Shown here one piece after another: positions 8,489 to 17,530 of a DNA stretch of 64,000 nucleotides (its first letter is position 1; each line of letters opens with the position of its first letter). Origin of the DNA: Haloarcula amylovorans. GTDB lineage: Archaea; Halobacteriota; Halobacteria; Halobacteriales; Haloarculaceae. The stretch covers positions 434,001 through 498,000 of the forward strand of contig NZ_SRIF01000002.1 of assembly GCF_004681185.1 (NCBI RefSeq). Reading direction: 5' to 3'. The notes below the pieces were generated by a model, which saw only the letters and a list, made by a program, of their open reading frames with translations, searched no databases and was not told where the DNA came from. The position numbers and the translations under genes are program-made.

Positions 8489-9796
8489 TCAGCGAAGTGT
8501 CGGGAGGTACGCCTCGTTCTTCGCGAGCAGTTCCTCGGTCATCTCGTGAATCTCGGGCAGCGTCAGTTCGGCGGCGGTCAGCGGGTCCTGTTTGACGGCC
8601 CGATGGATCTTCTCGCGGTCGTTCTCCAGTGCACCCTCGACGACGAGCTGCTGGACGGCGACGTGTTGCTGGGGGAAGGTCCGAACCGATTTCGGGAGTT
8701 CGCCGACCGAGCACGGGCGGAGGCCGGTACCGTCGACGAGGACGGGGACCTCGACGCAAGCGTCGGACGGGAGCGACTCGATGGCGTTCGTCTCGTTGCT
8801 GACGTTGAGATTCAGCCGACGGGTCGTGTCTGTCTCTAGGGAGTGGATGAGTCGAGAGGCGTACTCCTCGGAGCGCTCGACGCCCACTTCCTCTAGGTCG
8901 ACGTCCAGTTCGGGGTCGTCGCGCTCCTCGGAGCGGGCCTGCCACCCTTCGAGGTACGTCGCCGTGGGCATCCGTTCGGCGTAGTCCGTCCCGGTCATCT
9001 CCTCGATGATGTTCTCGTCAGTCCGGAAGTAGGGGACGTACTCCGACATGTGATGTGAGGACTCCGTGGGGAAGTAGCCGAAGTGCTTCATCATCTCGAA
9101 GCGGACGGTGTCGCGTTCGTACGTCTCCTCGTCGTCGTAGGCCTCACGGAGGTCGGGATAGACGCTCTCGCCGTCGTGTTTGGCTTCGAGGAACCACGCG
9201 ACGTGGTTGATACCGGCGACCCAGTATTCGAGCTCGTCTTCGGGGACACCGACGTAGTCGGCGATGGCCTCGGCAGTGTGGGGGACGCTGTGACAGAGGC
9301 CGACCGTCTCGATATCCGTAGCCTCGAACATGGTCTGACAGAGGATGGACATCGGGTTCGTGTAGTTCATCAGGAGGGCGTCGGGACAGAGTTCCTCCAT
9401 GTCGCTCGCGATGTCGAGCATCGTCGGGATGGTCCGGAGGCCACGGAAGATGCCACCCGGTCCAATGGTGTCGCCGATGGCCTGTTCGACGCCATATTTC
9501 TCGGGGATGCGGATCTCGTTTTCGAACGGCTCGGTGCCGCCGACGTTGATCATGTTCATGACGTAGTCGGCACCGTCGAGCGCATCCACGCGGTCGGTCG
9601 TCGATTCGATGGTGGCGTCCAGGTCTTCGTTTTCGACCATCGCCTCGGCGATACGTGTCGTTTGTCCGAGTCGATGCTCGTCTACGTCCATCAGCGCGAT
9701 GGTACTGTCGTTCAGTTCGTCGAAGGAGAGGATGTCCCCCACGAGTTTCGTGGCGAACACCATACTACCCGCTCCGACGAAGGCGATCTTCGGCAT
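8489..9796 (-). CDS. melA: Alpha-galactosidase, GH4 (MelA type)
   Basis: The 435-residue enzyme belongs to the NAD- and Mn-dependent GH4 family. It starts with a Rossmann motif KIAFVGAGSM and carries the metal ligands Cys168 (GLCHS) and His198 (GINHVAWF). MNYTNPMSILCQ and FPTESSHHMSEYVPYFR are typical of MelA-like alpha-galactosidases. The frame is open to 9847, but Met at 9796 starts the Rossmann strand and lies about 27 bp after a TATA-like motif, so 9796 is chosen. It is divergent from the solute-binding protein gene. GH4 also contains glucosidases and glucuronidases; the galactose context favours alpha-galactosidase. Confidence 0.88.
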   Translation of the reverse strand: MPKIAFVGAGSMVFATKLVGDILSFDELNDSTIALMDVDEHRLGQTTRIAEAMVENEDLDATIESTTDRVDALDGADYVMNMINVGGTEPFENEIRIPEKYGVEQAIGDTIGPGGIFRGLRTIPTMLDIASDMEELCPDALLMNYTNPMSILCQTMFEATDIETVGLCHSVPHTAEAIADYVGVPEDELEYWVAGINHVAWFLEAKHDGESVYPDLREAYDDEETYERDTVRFEMMKHFGYFPTESSHHMSEYVPYFRTDENIIEEMTGTDYAERMPTATYLEGWQARSEERDDPELDVDLEEVGVERSEEYASRLIHSLETDTTRRLNLNVSNETNAIESLPSDACVEVPVLVDGTGLRPCSVGELPKSVRTFPQQHVAVQQLVVEGALENDREKIHRAVKQDPLTAAELTLPEIHEMTEELLAKNEAYLPTLR

Positions 9797-9823
9797 GCAC
9801 CATGTGCTTCTCGGAGAACGATT

Positions 9824-9832
9824 GATAAATCT
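9824..9832 (-). promoter_or_regulatory. TATA box of the GH4 gene
   Basis: On the minus strand AGATTTATC lies about 27-35 bp before ATG 9796, giving a leaderless message. It shares a 130-bp divergent promoter region with the solute-binding protein gene. Confidence 0.5.
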
Positions 9833-9864
9833 ACTGGATAATGCCAATCACTAACACACGTTGT

Positions 9865-9903
9865 CCACGGTCTTTGTGGGAAAATTATAAATGGGACTAG
9901 TCC
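9865..9903. promoter_or_regulatory. TATA box and candidate operators of the galactoside importer
   Basis: AAATTATAAAT (about 9882-9892) is a clear TATA box for the gene at 9928. The perfect 10-bp palindrome GGACTAGTCC (9894-9903) follows directly, where a repressor would block initiation. Upstream, CCAC-N7-GTGG (9865-9879) is a second dyad with a 7-base centre. The binding factors are unknown. Confidence 0.45.
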
Positions 9904-9927
9904 AATGTCCACGCTAGGGTTTACCCC

Positions 9928-11328
9928 ATGTCAGATAGTAGTTCCTCAGGACTCAGCAGACGGTCGCTCGTGAAAGCCATCGGCGTCGGAGCCACCGCAG
10001 GCCTCGCCGGTTGTGGTGGTGGCGGTGACGGCGGCGCAGCCGACGAGATGGGTGCCGACGGCGGGAGCGGGAGTGGCACCGGCACTGACGAAAGCGGTGG
10101 TGGCGGCAGCGGCAACAACGTGCTCTTCTGGAACTACGCCTTCCCGAACGACGACTCGCCGCCCGTCTGGAAGGAGACGTTCCAAGAGAACTTCAAACAG
10201 CGCTCGGACACGCCGCTCGAAATGGGCCGTTTCTCCTACGAGGACCTCCGACAGAAGTTCCTCACTGGCGCTCGAACCGGCGATCCGGACGCCATCGAGG
10301 GAGTCCTGAGCCACCTCACAGAGTACGTGAAAGCGGGCCACCTCGCTGCACTGGGCGATTGGGCCGAAGGATTGGACTTCTACGACGGCTACGTCGACAG
10401 CACTATCGAGGCCCTGACGTACCGCGGGAAACTGTACGGCCTGCCGTACAACGGGAACGCTCGCGCGTTCATCACTCGGCAGGACGTCCTCGACGAACTC
10501 GGTCAGGACACCCCCCAGTCGGCCTCGGCGTTCCACGAGGTCGGCCGGATGATAAACAGCGAGTACGACGACATGTGGGCCTACCACAACTGCACCAAGG
10601 ACGGTAGCGTCCGGGCCTTCCAGGAGTGGATGTCTCACGTCTATCAACACACCGACCAGCTGTACGTCCCAGACGGCGAATCCTGGAAGCTCAACATCGA
10701 GGCCGACCCGCTCGGACAGATATTCGACAACTGGTACTACCAGATTTACGCCGCCGAGAACCCGGTCGGTAACCCCGACCAACTCGGGACCGGGTGGCAG
10801 GTCAACGACCCCGGCTACATCAACGGGAACTTCGCGTTCATCGAGTGCGGGACGTGGCTCCGCTCGTGGACCACCGGCGACAACATCAACGACAGCAATC
10901 TCGCCGAGAAAATCCTGAACGAACGGACGCGGGTGGCCCACCTGCCCCGCGGTGAGGGTGCCTCGAAGGGGACCTTCCTCGAAGTCAAGCCGGTCATGGT
11001 CAACAGCCACTCCGAACAGCAAGAAGCCGCGAAGGAAGTGGTGTCGACGTTCGCCTCGCCGGCCGTACTGAAGGCGATGGGCGAGGACGCGAAAGGTAAC
11101 GGTATGACCCCCGTCCACGAAGATGTCGAGTCGACCATCACCAACGATAGCTGGCGACCGTTCACCGACGTCTTCGAGACGGGTCGCGCGCTGGCGAAAA
11201 TCGGCTGGGGGCCGGTCCGGCAGCCGTTCTACAAGCACATGCAGGAAGTCGCTTACGGCAGAACCGACCCGTACAAGGCTGGCAAGCAGCTCCACAACGA
11301 ATTGAAGAACCTCGAAAGCGAGCTCTGA
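9928..11328 (+). CDS. Extracellular sugar-binding lipoprotein of an ABC importer
   Basis: The 466-residue protein begins with a Tat signal (LSRRSLVKAIG) and a lipobox LAGC, followed by a Gly/Asp/Ser-rich linker, the usual haloarchaeal export and anchoring pattern. The mature part resembles family 1 (CUT1) oligosaccharide-binding proteins. It would bind galactosides at the cell surface and hand them to the two permeases that follow (7 and 2 bases apart). An operator-like palindrome sits in its promoter. Confidence 0.9.
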   Translation: MSDSSSSGLSRRSLVKAIGVGATAGLAGCGGGGDGGAADEMGADGGSGSGTGTDESGGGGSGNNVLFWNYAFPNDDSPPVWKETFQENFKQRSDTPLEMGRFSYEDLRQKFLTGARTGDPDAIEGVLSHLTEYVKAGHLAALGDWAEGLDFYDGYVDSTIEALTYRGKLYGLPYNGNARAFITRQDVLDELGQDTPQSASAFHEVGRMINSEYDDMWAYHNCTKDGSVRAFQEWMSHVYQHTDQLYVPDGESWKLNIEADPLGQIFDNWYYQIYAAENPVGNPDQLGTGWQVNDPGYINGNFAFIECGTWLRSWTTGDNINDSNLAEKILNERTRVAHLPRGEGASKGTFLEVKPVMVNSHSEQQEAAKEVVSTFASPAVLKAMGEDAKGNGMTPVHEDVESTITNDSWRPFTDVFETGRALAKIGWGPVRQPFYKHMQEVAYGRTDPYKAGKQLHNELKNLESEL

Positions 11329-11335
11329 GCACCTG

Positions 11336-12256
11336 ATGGCAACGAGCACTGACACCGGCCCGACGGCTGGCGGCTACGTCGAGGAGTTCCGGTCGTTCCT
11401 CGAAGAGACGTGGCTGGGCTACGCGCTGGTACTCCCGGCGGTCGTCCTGATGGGCATCATCATCATCTTCCCGACGCTCCGGGGCATCCAGTTGGCCTTC
11501 TTCGAGGCGTCGCTGTTGAATCCCGAGCAACAGACGTTCGTCGGGCTACAGAACTTCGCGCAGATGTTCGCCGACGCGACGTTCCAGTCGGCGCTGTGGC
11601 ACACGGTGTTGCTGACGTCGATCGCCGTCTCGCTGCAGTACCTGCTCGGGTTAGGGCTCGCGCTAGCGCTCAAAGAGAAGGTGCCCGGCGCGGGGCTGTT
11701 CCGGAGCCTGTCGATGATCACGTGGGTGTTGCCCATCATCGTGATGGTCATCATCTTCCGGTTCCTGACCCAGACCGGGTTCGGCCCGGTCAACGTCATC
11801 CTCGACAGTCTCGGGATGGAGACGGCCGCGTGGTTCGGGCGACCGGGCGTGGCGTTCCCGCTCGTCGTGTTGATGCACGTCTGGCGGAACACGCCGTTCT
11901 ACGCCATCGCGCTGTTGGCGGCGATGAAGTCCATCCCCGACACCCAATACGAAGCGGCACGACTCGACGGGGCCGGGCCGCTCCAGCGGTTCCGCTACAT
12001 CACGCTTCCCCAGATCTCGTACGTGTCGATGATCATGATCGTGTTGCACGTCATCTTCACGTTCAACAACTTCGACATCGTCTTCCTCTCGACGGGGGGC
12101 GGCCCGCTGGGCAACACCGAGGTGCTCGCAACGTACATCTACAAACAGGCGTTCCAGCAGTACGCGATGGGCTACGCCGCGAGCATCGGCGTCGTGATGT
12201 TGCTCATCATGATGGTCTTTACCGTCGTGTACGCCACCCTGGAGGCGCGTGACTGA
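11336..12256 (+). CDS. Sugar ABC transporter permease 1 (MalF/UgpA type)
   Basis: The 306-residue membrane protein has six predicted helices. The ATPase-contact loop EAARLDGAGPLQRFRYITLPQI (about 200-222) matches the EAA motif of CUT1 permeases. It starts 7 bases after the binding-protein stop and is followed by the partner permease after 2 bases. It forms the importer channel with its neighbour. Confidence 0.93.
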   Translation: MATSTDTGPTAGGYVEEFRSFLEETWLGYALVLPAVVLMGIIIIFPTLRGIQLAFFEASLLNPEQQTFVGLQNFAQMFADATFQSALWHTVLLTSIAVSLQYLLGLGLALALKEKVPGAGLFRSLSMITWVLPIIVMVIIFRFLTQTGFGPVNVILDSLGMETAAWFGRPGVAFPLVVLMHVWRNTPFYAIALLAAMKSIPDTQYEAARLDGAGPLQRFRYITLPQISYVSMIMIVLHVIFTFNNFDIVFLSTGGGPLGNTEVLATYIYKQAFQQYAMGYAASIGVVMLLIMMVFTVVYATLEARD

Positions 12257-12258
12257 CC

Positions 12259-13167
12259 ATGGCAACTGACACGCAATCGCAAGCACGTTCGACGAACCGC
12301 TCACTCTCGGACCGAATAGACGCGTGGCTCGCAGAGGACATGTCGCCCAAGCGCGCGATGGGCGTGTATGCCGTTCTCGGCGTCTACATGTCGTTCCTGT
12401 TGCTCCCGGTGGCGTACATGGTTATGGCGACGTTCACCTCGCCCGACTTCCTGTACTCGCCGCGACTGGTGCCGGCGCTGAGCGAGCTGACGCTCCAGAA
12501 CTACGTTTCCATCCTCTCGACGGGGCTGTTCCAGCAGTACTTCATCAACTCCACCATCGTCGCAACCGCGACGACGGCGATCACGCTGGTCGTCGGGACG
12601 CTAGCCGCGTACTCGATGTCGCGGTTCGAGTACCCCGGTCGGAGCGGCCTGCTGTTTACCTTCTTGGGGACGCAGATGCTGCCGCGGGTACTCATCCTCA
12701 TTCCCTTCTTCCTGGTGATGTTCTCGCTGAACCTCATCGACTCGCTGCTGGGCATCATCATCGCCCACTCCGTGCTGGGAATCCCGCTGGGGACGTGGTT
12801 GCTCAAGGGCTACTTCGACGACATCCCGGAGTCACTCGACGAGGCCGCGAAGATGGACGGCTGTTCGCATCTCGACATCCTCGGGCGCATCATCGTCCCG
12901 ATGTCGCTGCCGGGCATCACCGTCGCCGGGTTCTACACCTTCATCCTCTCGTGGAACGACTTCCTGTTCGTCTCCATCCTCTCACAGACCGCGGCGACCC
13001 GGACCCTGCCGTTCGGCTTGCAGCTGTTCCAGTCGCAGAACACCGTCGCGTGGGAACTGCTGCTGACCGCCGCGACGGTTACGATGATTCCCGTCGTCGT
13101 GCTGTTCGCAGTCTTCCAGCACTGGATCGTCGAGGGGCTTGCAAGCGGCGGGATGAAAGGGACCTAA
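12259..13167 (+). CDS. Sugar ABC transporter permease 2 (MalG/UgpE type)
   Basis: The 302-residue protein has about six helices and the EAA loop DEAAKMDGCSHLDILGRIIVP, typical of MalG-like subunits. It ends the binding protein-permease-permease operon. The ATPase partner is most likely the one at 7168-8349. Confidence 0.93.
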   Translation: MATDTQSQARSTNRSLSDRIDAWLAEDMSPKRAMGVYAVLGVYMSFLLLPVAYMVMATFTSPDFLYSPRLVPALSELTLQNYVSILSTGLFQQYFINSTIVATATTAITLVVGTLAAYSMSRFEYPGRSGLLFTFLGTQMLPRVLILIPFFLVMFSLNLIDSLLGIIIAHSVLGIPLGTWLLKGYFDDIPESLDEAAKMDGCSHLDILGRIIVPMSLPGITVAGFYTFILSWNDFLFVSILSQTAATRTLPFGLQLFQSQNTVAWELLLTAATVTMIPVVVLFAVFQHWIVEGLASGGMKGT

Positions 13168-13619
13168 CTGGATCACCCCCTCCTGTTTGCTTCGGATAGT
13201 CGAGTGTTACGTACCAACCATATACAGATAGATATATTATACTTCTACGAAACAGTAACTGATATGCCAAATGTTCGGCTGTAGCGGGCAGAACGACTCG
13301 CGGAACTGCATAGCAGCCGCTGTCTACCGACTCAATGGCATTTCTTGGAACAGACCTGTCGGTATCTCGTGATATATAGCGGCTCTCATTCCTTCGAGAG
13401 AATCATGTCGAAAATCGTCTATTCGATGCCAGAGAAACGCGATTCGACGACACATCGATCCGAATCTTGACGGAGGCCTCGATTCGACGTATGTGATGCT
13501 TGGTATATCTGTAAATTCGCCATATATGGTTCCGAACGTCACCGGTACGGATAGGGGTCGCTGTATGCGACCGACAACGCCGTCGCTCTCCGACCGAGAA
13601 AAACAAGAGAAGTCTGGCG
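13168..13619. other. Intergenic stretch without a recognised gene
   Basis: About 450 bp that are more A/T-rich than the surroundings. Short frames on both strands resemble no protein. ATATACAGATAGATATATTATAC lies in A/T-rich DNA near 13220-13242. Nothing else is recognised. Confidence 0.4.
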
Positions 13620-13991
13620 TCAGAACGGCGCTTCGGGGCCTTCGTCGTCGCCGCCGACGTCGCCGCCGCGGGAGTCGCCACCGGGGAACGAAGGGTTCAT
13701 GCCGCTACCGCCGGCCATGCCCTCCTGCTGTTCCATCCCGGTACGCGCGACGACCTCGTTGATCTCGGGGATCTCCTTGGTCATGCGCGTCTTGATGGCC
13801 TGGATGGTCATCGGGGAGATGCCACAGCCGGAGCAAGCGCCGCCCAGACGGATGGTGACGCTGCCTTCCTCGCGGTCGATCTCCTCGATGGCCGCGCTAC
13901 CGCCGTGCATCTGAATCTGCGGGAAGTTCCGGCGCAGGAAGTTCGTGATACGTTCGCGCAGGTCGTCCCCGTCCTCTGTTTCCGTGCTCAT
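13620..13991 (-). CDS. nfu: NifU C-terminal (Nfu) domain Fe-S scaffold protein
   Basis: The 123-residue protein has an Nfu domain with the cluster-binding pair Cys53 and Cys56 (GGACSGCGISPMT). It carries and delivers Fe-S clusters. A Gly/Asp-rich tail (from about residue 88) is not part of the domain. The frame is open upstream to 14510, overlapping the next gene, but the family homology begins at ATG 13991. It is divergent from the AhpD-like gene, 114 bp apart. Confidence 0.88.
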   Translation of the reverse strand: MSTETEDGDDLRERITNFLRRNFPQIQMHGGSAAIEEIDREEGSVTIRLGGACSGCGISPMTIQAIKTRMTKEIPEINEVVARTGMEQQEGMAGGSGMNPSFPGGDSRGGDVGGDDEGPEAPF

Positions 13992-14105
13992 GGTGACTCT
14001 AAGTCGGGGCCGGGGAGACATAGACCTTTGGACTGGAACCCCCAACGCCTCGGCCAGAGTTTGCCGGGTCAAGATTGATGCCCGAATAGGACGTACCGAG
14101 AGCAT

Positions 14106-14690
14106 ATGGATGACATGGGAGAGCCGATGCGGCACTTTCAGGTTCCCGACCGCGAGGGCCTCCCCGAGGACGTCCGGGAGCGAATCGACGAGGAGACAGA
14201 GCGTGCGGGCTTTACGCCCAACGTCTTCCGGTCGATGGCCTACCGTCCGTCGCACTTTCGGGCGTTCTTCGAGTACCACGACGCACTGGTAGAAAACACG
14301 GAACTCGAACGCGCGGAGATAGAGATGATTATCGTCGCGGTCAGTGGCGACAACCACTGTCTGTACTGCGTCGTCGCCCACGGTGCGCTCCTTCGTATCT
14401 ACGCCGAGGCCCCGCGACTGGCCGAACAGGTCGCCACGAACCACCGCACGGCCGACATCAACGAGGCCCACGAGGCGATGCTGGATTTCGCGGTGAAACT
14501 GACCGAACATCCGGCCGCAGTAGACGAGAGCGATCTCGAACGCCTCGAAGGCTACGGCTTCAGCCGGCGGGCCATCTGGGACATCGGTAGCGTCACCGCC
14601 TTCTTCAACCTCTCGAACCGACTGGCTCAGCTCGCCGATATACGACCGAACGAGGAGTTCTACGACCTCGGGCGGGACGCCGACGAGTAG
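14106..14690 (+). CDS. AhpD-like, peroxidase-related CMD-family protein
   Basis: The 194-residue protein has the alkylhydroperoxidase-D fold with the redox pair Cys85 and Cys88 and His92 (HCLYCVVAHG). It belongs to the uncharacterised peroxidase-related branch of the carboxymuconolactone-decarboxylase family. A role in peroxide removal is likely. It starts at the first ATG, divergent from the nfu gene. Confidence 0.82.
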   Translation: MDDMGEPMRHFQVPDREGLPEDVRERIDEETERAGFTPNVFRSMAYRPSHFRAFFEYHDALVENTELERAEIEMIIVAVSGDNHCLYCVVAHGALLRIYAEAPRLAEQVATNHRTADINEAHEAMLDFAVKLTEHPAAVDESDLERLEGYGFSRRAIWDIGSVTAFFNLSNRLAQLADIRPNEEFYDLGRDADE

Positions 14691-14704
14691 GTGCTGACCG
14701 CCGT

Positions 14705-15238
14705 TTACCCCACCGCGATACCGCCTTTCATTCCAAGTGAGAAGTGCGGTTCGCAGTGGTACAGCGCAACGCCGGTCTCTTCTACCGTCCGGGTGTACTT
14801 CACGCCCGATCCGCCGACCGCTTCACCGGAACTGAACTCGTAGTCGGACTCGCCGAGTTGCTCCTCGGGGAGCGCTTCGACGTTGTGTGGGTTCCCTTCG
14901 CCGGTCCAGTTCCAGCGTATCTCCGTCCCAGTCGAGACGACGACGGCGGACGGGCTGTACGCGAAGTTCCCGTTGTTGCCTTCCGCGCCCACATCGACGG
15001 TGAGGCTGGGACTGTCCCGGCTGTCGGTTAGCGCCCCGTCGTACGTGTCGTCCGCGCCGCCGATGTCCGTCTCGGTCAACCACTCGTCGATGCTGGGATA
15101 CGCTTCGGCGGAGACCGTGCCGCCGTCGCTATCGTCTCCACCGTCGCCGCTACCGCCACCGCACCCCGCCACTCCCCCGACGCCGGTGATGGCTACTGTC
15201 CGTAGTAACTGACGTCGAGAGACAGCGAGTGTTGTCAT
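14705..15238 (-). CDS. Halocyanin-like blue copper lipoprotein
   Basis: The 177-residue protein starts with a Tat signal (SRRQLLRTVA) and lipobox VAGC, then a Gly/Asp linker. The cupredoxin domain has the four type-1 copper ligands His118 (NPHNV), Cys162, His165 and Met170 (YHCEPHFSLGM). It is a membrane-anchored electron carrier on the outer face. It is convergent with the AhpD-like gene, with only 14 bases between the stops. Confidence 0.93.
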   Translation of the reverse strand: MTTLAVSRRQLLRTVAITGVGGVAGCGGGSGDGGDDSDGGTVSAEAYPSIDEWLTETDIGGADDTYDGALTDSRDSPSLTVDVGAEGNNGNFAYSPSAVVVSTGTEIRWNWTGEGNPHNVEALPEEQLGESDYEFSSGEAVGGSGVKYTRTVEETGVALYHCEPHFSLGMKGGIAVG

Positions 15239-15486
15239 GTGTTCAGGCTAGTCTTCCACGTCGATAGTTACAGCGTTCCTATCGGGTCACAGGACTGTGT
15301 TGGCCGCGTGACGTTCCCAGCTGCGGCGTTCACCGGACACGACGGTTCCAATGGATTCAGCCGAGTGTAACCGGATATTTCCCGTCCACCGTCTCGTCGA
15401 TAGACCGTGCTGCCGCCGTCGGATAGGGTCGGCTTATCAGTTCCTTGCCTGTGTGTAACTAATCCCGCGATGGACCGAGGACCCCT

Positions 15487-17496
15487 ATGGGTTGGATTTC
15501 GCCGTCTCGATTACTCCTCTCTCTCGCGGTCGCGCTGGTGGTCGTCGGCGCGATGCCGATGGCCACTGCGACACACCACGGCATAGCTGTCACCGGTCAG
15601 TCGCCAGCTTTCCAGGTCGACTCGGAGACGCCGACGAACGAGACGCCCACAGAGACGGCGACCCCGACGCCGACCGAGACGGAAACCGAGACCGACAATC
15701 CGGAAACAGAGACAGAGAGCCCGGAAGCCGAGACGGCGACCGAAGATTCAACAGCGGAACCGGAGACGACCGTCGACGAAGCGACCGAGACGGAGAGTGA
15801 GACCGAAACCGACGACGGTGGGCTGGGCTCGCTCATCGACGAGATCCTGTCCCCGACCGACGAGGCGGAAACCGAAGAAGCGACGGAGACGACCGAAGCG
15901 GAGACTGCGACGGAAGACGTTACTGAAGCGGAGACGGTCCCGGAGGAACCGACCGAAACCGCGACCGAAGCGGAGACGACTACGGAAGAAGCGACAGAGA
16001 CGGAAACCTCAATCGAGGAGGAGACGGACGAGGAGGAGACGGACGAGGAGGAGACTGCGACGGTCGAAGACGACGACCCGCAGACGGAGACTGCGACTGC
16101 CGACCAGACGGAGAGTGAGACTGAAACCGACGAAACTGAAGAGACGGACGAGACCGAAACCGACGACGCAGGTGAAGAGGACGAGACCGAAACTGCCGAC
16201 GAACCGGAAACCGAAACGGAGACACCTTCGTCGACCCCCGGGCTCCCACCGCTTCTGTCGCCGATTTTCGACCAACCCGCGACGCCGACGCCAACACCGG
16301 AACCGACGCCAACTTCAACGCCGACAGAGACGGAGACTCCGACACCAGAGCCGACGCCAACTTCAACGCCGACAGAGACGGAGACTCCGACTTCGACGCC
16401 CACGCCGACGGCGACTCCTTCGCCGACGCCAACACCAACACCGACAGAGACGGAAACCCTGACACAGACACCGACACCGACGGCCACGCCGACCCCCGAT
16501 GATTCGAGTAGCGACGGCGATACAGACGACGAATCGGTGTCGAGTGACGACGGAGGTGCGAGTAGCGAGATCAGCGGCGGCGATGGACCGAGGCACGGCA
16601 ACCCGGCAGACGAGAGCGATTCGTCGACACTGCTCGTCACACAATCACAGACGAGTGACGGCGTCAGCGTCACCGTCCGAAACGCCGCGGCCGGAACGAC
16701 GGTGACGCCCGACTTCGCGGCGAACAGCCAGTCCGCGGTCGCCGTCTCAGGTATGCGCGTCACGTTCACGGCGGAACGAGAGCGCGTTCGGGCGACGGTG
16801 GGGTCGGCGCGGACTGATTCGGGCTCGCTTCCGTCGGTCTCCACCGGCGACGTGCTGGGGTACATCCCAGTCGAGACGGGTGTTGACGACGAGGCAATTG
16901 GGACTGTCGACGTCGCAGTTCGGGTCGATCAGACGGCACTCCCGACCAATCGGTCGAGCGATAGCGTCGAACTGTTCCGATACACGAATGGGTCGTGGCG
17001 GCCGCTGGAGACGACCTACGACGCCGACGCGGGACAGTACCGCGCCACTGCCGGGGACCTCTCCTCGCTTGCGGTCGTCTCGCTCGCGCCGGGCGAGGTA
17101 ACGGTTGTCGAGACGACCAGCCCGCCCGATTGGGCCAGCGCGGGCTACGAGACGAGCATTGTCGCGACCGTCGAGAACCCCGGTGACCGTCCGGCCAATC
17201 GGACGCTGACCGTCACCGTCGACGGCGAAGCGGTCGCCACTCGAAACGTCTCGCTCGCGCCGGGCCAGCGGAAGGACGTGACGCTTCAGTTCCCGGCGAG
17301 GGAGGGGACCGTCGCCGTCGAGGGCGTCGAGGCGGGCCAGCTCCGCGTCGGCGAAAACGATGACTGGGACCGAAACCCCGGTACCGGACTGACGGACGGT
17401 GACGGCCCCGGTTTCGACCTCGGACTGGCGGCGCTGGCGTTCGTCGCGTTCGTCCTCGTCGGCGTCGTTGCACGGGTGCGTCGGGCGATGCGCTGA
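15487..17496 (+). CDS. PGF-CTERM surface protein with a long Thr/Glu-rich stalk
   Basis: The 669-residue protein has a Sec signal (residues 1-28), then about 310 residues of low-complexity Glu/Thr/Asp and later Pro/Thr repeats (TETETP, PTPTSTPTETE). A PGF-pre-PGF-like domain (about 380-540) and a CARDB-like beta domain (about 550-625) follow. The end is PGF, a hydrophobic helix and Arg residues, the PGF-CTERM sorting signal cut by archaeosortase A and replaced by a lipid. The Thr-rich stalk is a likely target for O-glycosylation. The DNA of the stalk is internally repetitive, so length variation is expected. Confidence 0.88.
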   Translation: MGWISPSRLLLSLAVALVVVGAMPMATATHHGIAVTGQSPAFQVDSETPTNETPTETATPTPTETETETDNPETETESPEAETATEDSTAEPETTVDEATETESETETDDGGLGSLIDEILSPTDEAETEEATETTEAETATEDVTEAETVPEEPTETATEAETTTEEATETETSIEEETDEEETDEEETATVEDDDPQTETATADQTESETETDETEETDETETDDAGEEDETETADEPETETETPSSTPGLPPLLSPIFDQPATPTPTPEPTPTSTPTETETPTPEPTPTSTPTETETPTSTPTPTATPSPTPTPTPTETETLTQTPTPTATPTPDDSSSDGDTDDESVSSDDGGASSEISGGDGPRHGNPADESDSSTLLVTQSQTSDGVSVTVRNAAAGTTVTPDFAANSQSAVAVSGMRVTFTAERERVRATVGSARTDSGSLPSVSTGDVLGYIPVETGVDDEAIGTVDVAVRVDQTALPTNRSSDSVELFRYTNGSWRPLETTYDADAGQYRATAGDLSSLAVVSLAPGEVTVVETTSPPDWASAGYETSIVATVENPGDRPANRTLTVTVDGEAVATRNVSLAPGQRKDVTLQFPAREGTVAVEGVEAGQLRVGENDDWDRNPGTGLTDGDGPGFDLGLAALAFVAFVLVGVVARVRRAMR

Positions 17497-17530
17497 CCGA
17501 CGGGCGGTCGGCAGCACAGGCAGCCCGTCG

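Noticed and set aside
13992..14510. N-terminal extension of the Nfu frame
   Set aside because: It overlaps the AhpD-like gene on the other strand and is unlike Nfu proteins.
15597..16865. 422-codon minus-strand frame rich in Val and Ser
   Set aside because: It is the mirror of the repetitive Thr/Glu-rich coding DNA.
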